Part shown: piece after piece, positions 7,316-13,852 of the stretch
Numbering within the stretch: position 1 is the first letter of the stretch
Layout: each line of letters starts with the position of its first letter
NCBI GenBank assembly: GCA_031383555.1
Contig: JANMZR010000182.1
Coordinates: 1-17,310 of the forward strand
Origin: JANMZR01 sp031383555
GTDB lineage: Bacteria; Bacteroidota; Bacteroidia; Cytophagales; Spirosomataceae
Reading direction: 5' to 3'
DNA length: 17,310 nucleotides
Program-made: the position numbers and the translations under genes
Notes under the pieces: generated by a model
The model's database searches: none
What the model saw: only the letters and a program-made list of their open reading frames with translations
Told to the model about the DNA's origin: nothing

Positions 7316-7477
7316 GGGATAGTACCTGAAATCCTTTTATTATTTTTTTATTGCATTGGCCGGTTACCAAACTACTTTTTAATCTTTAATTGGACTTTGG
7401 GCAGTAAATATTTGCCAAAAAATAATAAAAGATTGAAAGTGGATAGCCCGACCTCTGGCGCAGCCGAGGATTTGCCC
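7316..7477 (+). ncRNA. Candidate structured RNA element of a recurrent Bacteroidota type
   Basis: The stretch opens with GGGATAGTACCTGAAATCC and, after a long hairpin, continues with GATTGAAAGTGGATAGCCC. This pairing of GATAG..GAAATCC and GATTG..GGATAGC segments is one I recognise, from memory, as a recurring intergenic element in Flavobacteria and Cytophagia, perhaps the Flavo-1 type. The central stem is perfect over 15 bp: CTTTTATTATTTTTT at 7334-7348 with AAAAAATAATAAAAG at 7417-7431. The ~68-nt insert contains a smaller GGGCA/TTGCC hairpin near 7398-7416. A compact GC-rich hairpin follows at 7452-7469 (CCTC-GGC, loop GCA, GCC-GAGG). The strand is inferred from similarity to remembered elements. 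It sits just upstream of relA/spoT and could be a separate RNA or part of its leader. The family name is unverified. Confidence 0.55.
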
Positions 7478-7507
7478 AAATAAAAAACCTTTTTCTTTTT
7501 CATTCGA

Positions 7508-7539
7508 TTTCTGAAATTTAAAAAAAAATATTAACTTAG
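7508..7539 (+). promoter_or_regulatory. Possible promoter of the RelA/SpoT gene
   Basis: TTTC (7508-7511), a 20-nt spacer, then TAACTTAG (7532-7539), which has one mismatch to TAnnTTTG. The layout matches that of the tRNA-Leu promoter on the other strand and would give a leader of about 25 nt. The region is AT-rich, so chance cannot be excluded. Confidence 0.35.
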
Positions 7540-7569
7540 TTTATATTCAAAAATAATCGTCGATAAAAT

Positions 7570-9810
7570 TTGGAAACCCAAATAGAAATAGATTTAGAAA
7601 AGGAAAGGCTGGAAATATTAAAGCGTTATAAACGACTACTTACTGCCGCAAAACCGGTTTTGGAGGAAGGTGATGCGAAGTTGATTAAGCTAGCCTTTAA
7701 TATTTCGGCAAAAGCACATAAGGACGTGCGTAGGAAGTCAGGGGAGCCATATATCTACCATCCGATTGCTGTAGCGCAAATTTGTGCGGAGGAAATTGGG
7801 TTGGGTACAACCTCAATTGTTTGTGCGCTTTTGCACGATGTTGTGGAAGATACTGAGATGTCCATCGCCGATATTGATCAAATATTTGGCAAAAAAGTGG
7901 CTACCATTATTGATGGTCTTACAAAAATATCGGGTGTATTTGAGTACGGAAGTTCTCAGCAAGCTGAAAATTTCCGAAAAATGTTACTCACACTTTCCGA
8001 TGATATTAGGGTTATTTTAATAAAATTGGCTGACCGACTACACAACATGCGCACACTAGTGAGTATGTCACGTGAGAAACAATTGAAAATCGCCTCTGAA
8101 ACTTTATATTTATATGCACCCCTTGCCCATCGATTGGGCTTGCATGCCATAAAAACAGAACTTGAAGACTTGTGTTTGAAGTACACTGAACCTGAGGTAT
8201 TTAAAAATATATCTCGAAAACTAAAAGAAACTAAAGTTGGTAGAAGTCGTTTTATTTCAAATTTTAGTAAGCCAATTGAGAATAGCCTTAAAAACTCAAA
8301 CATGAAATTTGAGATAAAAGGTAGACCAAAATCTATTTATTCGATTCATAACAAAATAAAGAAATCAAATATCCCTTTTGAGGAAATATATGATCTTTTT
8401 GCTATAAGAATAATCATTGATGTACCCGAAGAACAAGAAAAGTCGGCTTGCTGGCATGCTTATTCAGTGGTTACGGATTTTTATAAGCCAAACCCTGATC
8501 GATTGAAAGACTGGATTTCAACTCCGAAAAGTAACGGATATGAATCGCTTCATGCTACTGTAATGAGCGACCAAGGCCAGTGGGTAGAAGTGCAAATTCG
8601 TAGTGTGCGTATGGACAATATTGCCGAAAAGGGATTTGCAGCGCATTGGAAATACAAAGGGAATGACACTCGAACTGGCGCCACTTTTGAAAACTGGCTA
8701 TCTCAGGTGCGAGAGGCTTTAGAAACTACAGACAAGAACCGCTCCGCCGTTGAAATGGTTGATGAATTTCGGTCAAATTTATATAATGAGGAGGTTTTTG
8801 TTTTTACCCCAAAAGGTAAATTAATAGTAATGAAAGAAGGAGCTACAGCCTTGGACTTCGCCTTTGAAATTCACTCTGAGGTAGGTGTGCATTGTATAGG
8901 TGCCAAGGTGAATCAAAAACTAGTTGCCTTGAGCCATAAGCTTGTTAACGGGGACCAGATTGAGGTAATTACCTCAAAAAAACAAAAACCAAGTGAAGAT
9001 TGGCTCCGATTTGTAGGTACTACAAAAGCCAAAACCAGAATTAAGGAGTTTATAAAAGAGGAAAATCGTAGGTATGTGACTGATGGGCGTGATGCCGTTG
9101 AGCATCGCTTGAAAATTATGCAAATTGAACTCACGCTGGAAGTTACTAATCAGTTGAGAGCCTATTTCAATTCCAAAGATTCCAACGATTTGTTTTATAG
9201 GTTTGGTAAAAGCTATTTACAAATAGATGAATTAAAAAAATGGAAAAATGAACGTGAAAGTCATCTTAAAAAACAAGCTGAAAAGATCATCAATAAACCA
9301 ATTACTGATGCGAAGTCATTTGCAAAGGAAATGAAAAAAGCCCATGGTGGCAGAAAAGATGGTGACGAATTGCGAATAGGGGAGGACCTCGATAAAATAG
9401 ATTATACCCTTGCTAAATGCTGCAACCCAATTGATGGGGATGAAGTTTTTGGCTTTGTTACTGTAAATGAGGGTATTAAGGTACATCGTACTCGTTGTCC
9501 CAATGCCACTGAGCTGCTTTCTCGCCATGGCGATAGAGTAATAAAAGCACAATGGGCGAGTATAATTGACACTTCCTTTAATGTAGATTTGCAAATACGA
9601 GGAACTGATAGGGTGGGGCTTGTGAATGACATTACTAAGGTGATATCCAATGACTTAAAGGTAAATATTGTAGGCCTGACTATTGGAGTAAAAGACGGTA
9701 TTTTTGATGGAAAAATCACTTTGATGGTCCATGATGCCCAACACCTAGAATTGCTCGTAATGCGAATGGAAGACGTAAATGGGGTAGTTGAAGTGGTGAG
9801 ACTACATTAA
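7570..9810 (+). CDS. Bifunctional (p)ppGpp synthetase/hydrolase, RelA/SpoT (Rel) type, TTG start
   Basis: The 746-residue long RSH enzyme makes and degrades the stringent-response alarmone ppGpp. Domains in order: HD hydrolase (about 40-190) with RKSGEPYIYHP, His64, the HDVVED motif at 89-94 and LADRLHNMRT at 153-162, all intact; synthetase (about 245-365) with GRPKSIYSI, RLKD at 311-314 (the RxKD form of bifunctional enzymes rather than RelA's ExDD), NGYESLH and VEVQIRS; TGS (about 408-468); a zinc-finger-like region with Cys617-Cys618, His639 and Cys643; and a C-terminal ACT domain (about 670-746). Both activities are predicted. The start must be non-ATG: the TTG at 7570 follows an in-frame stop at 7564-7566, and the first in-frame ATG (codon 97) lies inside the HD domain. 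The gene is convergent with the LytTR regulator, with a 29-bp gap. Confidence 0.96.
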   Translation: METQIEIDLEKERLEILKRYKRLLTAAKPVLEEGDAKLIKLAFNISAKAHKDVRRKSGEPYIYHPIAVAQICAEEIGLGTTSIVCALLHDVVEDTEMSIADIDQIFGKKVATIIDGLTKISGVFEYGSSQQAENFRKMLLTLSDDIRVILIKLADRLHNMRTLVSMSREKQLKIASETLYLYAPLAHRLGLHAIKTELEDLCLKYTEPEVFKNISRKLKETKVGRSRFISNFSKPIENSLKNSNMKFEIKGRPKSIYSIHNKIKKSNIPFEEIYDLFAIRIIIDVPEEQEKSACWHAYSVVTDFYKPNPDRLKDWISTPKSNGYESLHATVMSDQGQWVEVQIRSVRMDNIAEKGFAAHWKYKGNDTRTGATFENWLSQVREALETTDKNRSAVEMVDEFRSNLYNEEVFVFTPKGKLIVMKEGATALDFAFEIHSEVGVHCIGAKVNQKLVALSHKLVNGDQIEVITSKKQKPSEDWLRFVGTTKAKTRIKEFIKEENRRYVTDGRDAVEHRLKIMQIELTLEVTNQLRAYFNSKDSNDLFYRFGKSYLQIDELKKWKNERESHLKKQAEKIINKPITDAKSFAKEMKKAHGGRKDGDELRIGEDLDKIDYTLAKCCNPIDGDEVFGFVTVNEGIKVHRTRCPNATELLSRHGDRVIKAQWASIIDTSFNVDLQIRGTDRVGLVNDITKVISNDLKVNIVGLTIGVKDGIFDGKITLMVHDAQHLELLVMRMEDVNGVVEVVRLH

Positions 9811-9839
9811 ATTGACCTTTATAATTTTCGTTTTATTTA

Positions 9840-10580
9840 TTATACACCAATTATCAAATTTAATTTTTCATAGCCCGTTTTGCTTATTGGAATTTTTGTG
9901 TTGTCTTTGAGTAATGCCATATAAGTATCTTTTTCATAAAGTTCTAGGCGAGTAATTTGGTCAATATTTACTATAAACGATCTATGTACTCTTACAAATT
10001 GGTTTGGATTCAGGCTATTTTCAAAATAATTCATAGTTTTTGATTTCAAGTTCATCCCATCTTTTGTCATTATTTTTACAAAATCACTTGATGCTTCAAT
10101 GTAATATACTTCATTTGCAGGAATAATTTTAATTTTGCCTTTAGTTTTTACAACAATTCTATTACTTTGGGCTTCTGAATTTGGGAGATTTTCAATGATA
10201 TTTTTAATAGTATCGGATTGATTATGAGATAATTGCCATTTTTGCATTGCTTTGTCAAATCGTGTTTCACTGAATGGTTTCAACAAATAATCAATGGCAT
10301 TGTTATCAAATGCTTTTATGGCAAATTCGTCAAATGCTGTAGTGAAAATTATTCCTGGCATTTCATCCAAAAGTTCCAACATTTCAAAGCCAGTTATTTT
10401 TGGCATTTGAATATCCAAAAATATAAGATCGGGTTTCAATTCCGTAATTTTTTTCACTGCTTCAAATCCATCTCCACATTCTGCAACCACCTCAATATCA
10501 TCGTATTTCATTAAATATTCCGCCACTATCATTCTGGCTAGAGGCTCATCGTCTATTAATATAACTCTGGTTTTTGGCAT
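9840..10580 (-). CDS. LytTR-family response regulator
   Basis: The 246-residue two-component response regulator has an N-terminal receiver domain (about 4-120) with acidic residues Asp10-Asp11-Glu12, the phospho-acceptor Asp56 (LIFLDIQMP), a Thr79/Thr80 switch position (TTAFDEFAIKAF) and Lys100 (DYLLKPF). The C-terminal LytTR DNA-binding domain (about 141-246) includes NRIVVKTKGKIKIIP, VYYIEASSDFVKI and the FVRVHRSFIVN block. LytTR proteins bind DNA through beta strands rather than an HTH. The kinase gene ends only 3 bp upstream of its ATG, so the pair is translated from one mRNA and is a cognate system. It is the last gene of the LiaF-like/kinase/regulator operon. The targets are unknown; envelope stress is a guess from the neighbours. 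Confidence 0.95.
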   Translation of the reverse strand: MPKTRVILIDDEPLARMIVAEYLMKYDDIEVVAECGDGFEAVKKITELKPDLIFLDIQMPKITGFEMLELLDEMPGIIFTTAFDEFAIKAFDNNAIDYLLKPFSETRFDKAMQKWQLSHNQSDTIKNIIENLPNSEAQSNRIVVKTKGKIKIIPANEVYYIEASSDFVKIMTKDGMNLKSKTMNYFENSLNPNQFVRVHRSFIVNIDQITRLELYEKDTYMALLKDNTKIPISKTGYEKLNLIIGV

Positions 10581-10583
10581 GTT

Positions 10584-11639
10584 TTATTCGTTTAATGTCT
10601 TTATAATTGTTTGCGGAATAGTAATTTCAGTAATAAAAGTATTTTCTATAGTACTCGTTTTTAAAAGGTCGTTTCTGAAAAAAAGCAATTGAAGCCTTTT
10701 TCGAACCGACCTAAGGCCAAACCCTGTTCCTTTTGAATTTATTGAGGTCAATTTATCGAATGGGTTTTTTATTTCTAAAACTAAATTATTTAATTCTTTT
10801 TTGGCATTTAAATTTATTTTCACCTGCTCTATGGTATCATAAAGGCCAAATTTTATTGCATTTTCCATAATAGGTTGCAAAAGTAGGGCTGGTATTTTTT
10901 GAGTTAAAGTGCTTTCTTCCACTTCGAAATTTGTAATTAATCGGTGCCCAAAACGCACTTTTTCAATTTCTAAATAGAGCTGCAAATGTTGCAATTCATC
11001 TTTTAATTCTACCAGTTGATTTTCTTCCTTTTTAATTGTATACCTCAGAAAATCAGATAGTTGTTCTATCATTTTTCTGGCAGCAGTTGGCTTTGAGCCT
11101 ATTAATGCATTAATAGAATTGAGGCTATTGAATAGGAAATGTGGTTGTAATTGTTGCCTTAATTTATATAATTCAGACTCACGATTTAAGGCCAAGGCTT
11201 CTTCTTTTCTTTTATTGTTTTCTTTATTATCACCAATATTATACCAAATTAAGCTGAAAGCTGAAAAGCATAATAACGCTAAAAAGTTGAATATGAGCCT
11301 AACATAAGTTGAATTTTCTATAAAAGTTGAAAAAGGTTTATCGTTTTTTGAATATAATAACAGGAGCCAATTTGGAAAAAAAGTACTGAACCAAGCATAT
11401 ACCAAACACCAAACCAATAAATAACTATAATTGAAATTGGCTGGTCGATAAAAATTTAAGTTATTGCCGATTAGAATTACACTTAAGCCAAACAAAATTG
11501 TGGATAAGGCACAAAACAAATTACTAGATACTGTATTTAATTGATAGAAATTTAGCCATAAAAATAACAATCCATATAAAATGGTTAAACTTGCTGCAAG
11601 GCTTATTTTAAAATTACGTTCACTAATTATTGACGACAT
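10584..11639 (-). CDS. LytS/YehU-type sensor histidine kinase, integral membrane
   Basis: The 351-residue protein has about four hydrophobic N-terminal segments (roughly 11-30, 41-58, 72-96 and 113-135), a linker, and a His_kinase-type catalytic core. The phospho-acceptor is His167 in LQPHFLFNSLNSI. The ATP-binding region shows Asn260 in LLQPIMENAIKFGL and the glycine-rich GTGFGLRSV at 304-312. No extracellular ligand domain is visible, so the signal is probably sensed within the membrane or through a partner. The adjacent LiaF-like gene is the obvious candidate partner. Its stop codon is 3 bp from the regulator's ATG. The upstream LiaF-like gene ends 75 bp before, with an inverted repeat in the gap that might modulate expression. 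Confidence 0.94.
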   Translation of the reverse strand: MSSIISERNFKISLAASLTILYGLLFLWLNFYQLNTVSSNLFCALSTILFGLSVILIGNNLNFYRPANFNYSYLLVWCLVYAWFSTFFPNWLLLLYSKNDKPFSTFIENSTYVRLIFNFLALLCFSAFSLIWYNIGDNKENNKRKEEALALNRESELYKLRQQLQPHFLFNSLNSINALIGSKPTAARKMIEQLSDFLRYTIKKEENQLVELKDELQHLQLYLEIEKVRFGHRLITNFEVEESTLTQKIPALLLQPIMENAIKFGLYDTIEQVKINLNAKKELNNLVLEIKNPFDKLTSINSKGTGFGLRSVRKRLQLLFFRNDLLKTSTIENTFITEITIPQTIIKTLNE

Positions 11640-11654
11640 AAAACATATAATTAA

Positions 11655-11685
11655 CTATTTGTGAAAAATATTTTTAACCAAATAG
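11655..11685. repeat. Imperfect inverted repeat between the LiaF-like and kinase genes
   Basis: The CTATTTG (11655-11661) and CAAATAG (11679-11685) arms flank a centre containing AAAAAT-ATTTTT, giving a 31-bp interrupted palindrome within the 75-bp junction. It is AT-only in the core with no clear T run beyond a stem, so it is a poor terminator. It could be an operator or an mRNA processing hairpin. Confidence 0.4.
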
Positions 11686-11714
11686 CTTATTATTAGACTA
11701 AATTAATTTTTTGA

Positions 11715-12437
11715 TTAATAGCTCTTTATCTCAATTCCCCCAAATATATTTACGCCTTTGAGAATAATTACTTTTTCTTGTGAAATCTCATCCGCTTGGA
11801 CCATTCTTTTATCATCAATGCCACCGAATATAGAAACCAATTCATTACTTTGCACGTCCCAATTGGCTGGAATAATAAGCTTTGTACCTCCCATTACATT
11901 TACCGCTTCAATGATGATTTTGCCTTGAATATCGGCTTGCATTAAATTAAGATCAACTCCACCCATTACACTCACCAAACTACCTCCTTGAAAGTTTTTC
12001 GACAATATATTTTTCTTTATACCGCTAAATATTGCAACAGCGTCTACCCCTTCCTCATTTGAGGTAGTTGAGCCAATAAATTTTTCTTGGTCTAAATTTT
12101 TCCATTTGCCCTTACCCAACTTGGGTGAAAAAATAAATGAAATACCGATAGCTATTAAAATAATTGGGAATATGAAAGGTCTTAAATTGGTGCCAACCGT
12201 CATTTCGTCCCATAAAAATAGAGAACCAATTGCAATTAAAATAATCCAAGCTGGGTTTTTGAAATTGTACTTAAATCCATTGAATATACCAATGCCAATC
12301 AAAAGCATTTCCCAACTAAATACCCACCAAGGAAGCCCAATGTTCATTTTTTTTGCAAATAACAATATACCAATTACTAAAATAAATATTCCAGTATAAA
12401 GCTTGCTGTTTTCACTTCGATTTTTAAAGTTATTCAT
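11715..12437 (-). CDS. LiaF-like membrane protein (DUF5668-type N-terminus, FGG-repeat C-terminus)
   Basis: The 240-residue protein starts with four predicted membrane helices (about 13-28, 37-53, 62-76 and 86-103) rich in Gly and Ile, as in the LiaF transmembrane domain. The C-terminal soluble half has five spaced copies of a hydrophobic-F/M-x-G motif (AIFSGI 135-140, SVMGGV 156-161, NVMGGT 180-185, SIFGGI 202-207, NIFGGI 230-235), consistent with a short beta-helix like the C-terminal domain of LiaF. In Firmicutes, LiaF keeps the LiaS kinase in check during cell-wall stress. Here the next two genes encode a LytS-like kinase and a LytTR regulator, so a similar inhibitory or sensing role is a reasonable inference. 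It is the first gene of the three-gene operon. The family is fairly clear; the function is by analogy only. Confidence 0.85.
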   Translation of the reverse strand: MNNFKNRSENSKLYTGIFILVIGILLFAKKMNIGLPWWVFSWEMLLIGIGIFNGFKYNFKNPAWIILIAIGSLFLWDEMTVGTNLRPFIFPIILIAIGISFIFSPKLGKGKWKNLDQEKFIGSTTSNEEGVDAVAIFSGIKKNILSKNFQGGSLVSVMGGVDLNLMQADIQGKIIIEAVNVMGGTKLIIPANWDVQSNELVSIFGGIDDKRMVQADEISQEKVIILKGVNIFGGIEIKSY

Positions 12438-12467
12438 TTCTATTTTTTTTAAAGTTTAAATTATATT

Positions 12468-12475
12468 CAAAAATA
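12468..12475 (-). promoter_or_regulatory. Candidate -7 box of the LiaF-like/kinase/regulator operon
   Basis: On the minus strand this reads TATTTTTG, an exact TAnnTTTG match, 30 nt upstream of the start codon. TTTG sequences lie further upstream, but their spacers (13 and 25 nt) do not fit the usual -33 position, so support is partial. Confidence 0.45.
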
Positions 12476-12650
12476 TTGGCTTAACATGCAAATAAAAATG
12501 CAAATTAGTTTAACACAAGTTATAATCCTGTGAATGATGGCTTTTTGACGTTAAACCCAAATTGGTTGTGACAATGTCTAATGTTAATCTAGGTTAAAAT
12601 ATTTTTGTAATTATCAAATTTAATCAAATAACAGCTACCTAAAAATTGAC

Positions 12651-12658
12651 TAATTTTG
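12651..12658 (+). promoter_or_regulatory. Candidate -7 box of pyrD, almost touching the start codon
   Basis: TAATTTTG is an exact TAnnTTTG match ending only 4 nt before the pyrD ATG, so transcription would start at or next to the ATG. A second exact box, TATTTTTG, lies at 12600-12607 and would give a normal leader of about 50 nt. Neither has a clear -33 TTTG. Confidence 0.45.
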
Positions 12659-12662
12659 TAAA

Positions 12663-13691
12663 ATGTATAAAAATCTATTAAAACCCATCTTTTTTCTTTT
12701 TGATGCAGAAAAGGTACATTATTTTGTATTTTCGTTATTAAAAATTTCCTTTAATATACCTGGAGTATCTTTTATCATTGAGAAATTGTGTGTAAAAAAG
12801 CATAATTCATTGAAAGTGAAAGCTTTTGGCCTAGAATTTGACAACCCAATTGGCTTGGCAGCAGGGTTTGATAAGAATGGCGAATTGATTGATGAGTTAA
12901 CCTGTTTTGGCTTTGGATTTATTGAAATTGGTACTGTTACACCAAAGCCTCAGGAGGGTAACGATAAGCCTAGGTTGTTTCGACTAGCTCAGGATGAAGC
13001 ACTTATCAATAGAATGGGGTTTAACAATAAAGGATTAGAGCAGGTAGTAAAAAACCTTAAAAAAAGGAATAGTAAAATAATAATTGGTGGGAATATTGGT
13101 AAAAACAAATTGACACCAAATGAAAATGCACTTTCAGATTATAAGATTTGTTTTGAGGCCTTATTTGACTATGTCGATTATTTTGTAGTAAACGTAAGCT
13201 CGCCTAATACCCCCAATTTGAGAGAGTTGCAAGAAAAAAAGCCCTTAACTGACTTGCTAATGGGTGTGCAAAATTTGAATAATTTGAAGTTAAAACCTAA
13301 ACCAATTTTATTAAAAATAGCTCCAGATCTCACCAATTCGCAATTGGATGATATAGTAGAAATAGTTGAGTCAACAAAAATATCAGGAATAATAGCTACC
13401 AATACAACTATTTCTAGAGAAAACTTAAATACCTCATTGTCGGAATTAAACAGAATAGGAGCGGGAGGGCTTTCAGGAAGGCCACTTTCAGAAAGGTCAA
13501 CGGAGGTTATTAAATATTTATCGCAAAAGTCTTTTAAAAAAATACCTATTATTGCAGTTGGGGGGATTTCTAAAGCAAAAGATGTGCAAGAAAAATTGGA
13601 TGCCGGAGCTTGTTTGGTACAAATTTATACTAGTTTTATCTATGAAGGACCAGCTGTTGTTAGTAATATTTGTAAGGAAATATGCCAATAA
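12663..13691 (+). CDS. pyrD: Dihydroorotate dehydrogenase (quinone), class 2
   Basis: The 342-residue FMN enzyme oxidises dihydroorotate to orotate in pyrimidine synthesis and passes electrons to quinone. The N-terminal extension (about 1-45, MYKNLLKPIFFLFDAEKVHYF) is the helical membrane-associating, quinone-channel part that defines class 2 and supports the chosen start. The barrel contains GLAAGFDKNGE (64-74), NRMGFNN (116-122), VNVSSPNTPNLRELQ with catalytic Ser180, KIAPDL, ATNTT and the phosphate-binding GAGGLSGRPLS and AVGGIS segments, all intact. It acts at the inner face of the cytoplasmic membrane. It stands alone: the divergent LiaF-like gene is 225 bp upstream, and ftsK starts 161 bp downstream with its own candidate promoter. 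Confidence 0.96.
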   Translation: MYKNLLKPIFFLFDAEKVHYFVFSLLKISFNIPGVSFIIEKLCVKKHNSLKVKAFGLEFDNPIGLAAGFDKNGELIDELTCFGFGFIEIGTVTPKPQEGNDKPRLFRLAQDEALINRMGFNNKGLEQVVKNLKKRNSKIIIGGNIGKNKLTPNENALSDYKICFEALFDYVDYFVVNVSSPNTPNLRELQEKKPLTDLLMGVQNLNNLKLKPKPILLKIAPDLTNSQLDDIVEIVESTKISGIIATNTTISRENLNTSLSELNRIGAGGLSGRPLSERSTEVIKYLSQKSFKKIPIIAVGGISKAKDVQEKLDAGACLVQIYTSFIYEGPAVVSNICKEICQ

Positions 13692-13697
13692 TTACAT

Positions 13698-13719
13698 AAA
13701 AGGCTTATAAAAAGCTTTT
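13698..13719 (+). terminator. Weak candidate terminator after pyrD
   Basis: AAAAGGCTT (13698-13706) and AAGCTTTT (13712-13719) pair with one bulged G and a short A/T loop, 7 nt after the pyrD stop. The T run is only four bases, so efficiency is doubtful. Confidence 0.35.
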
Positions 13720-13805
13720 AATAAACATCTTTTACCATCAAAATTCCTGCATTAATTTTTCAAAATTCAATAATAAAATAATAAAATTGTCAAAAAAATT
13801 GTTAC

Positions 13806-13828
13806 TTTGTAAATTATTAATTTACAAA
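13806..13828. promoter_or_regulatory. 23-bp perfect palindrome in the ftsK promoter region
   Basis: The TTTGTAAATTA and TAATTTACAAA arms (11 bp each) surround a single T. The left arm overlaps a one-mismatch -7 box (TTACTTTG, 13802-13809), so a protein bound here could block or shape transcription of ftsK, which starts at 13853. As RNA it could also form a hairpin in the leader, but a 1-nt loop favours a DNA operator. Confidence 0.5.
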
Positions 13829-13852
13829 TGTTAATTGAATGCTTAATTTATA

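Noticed and set aside
7956..9719. Several minus-strand open frames inside the RelA/SpoT gene
   Set aside because: All are antisense to intact catalytic or regulatory domains and have no domain of their own.
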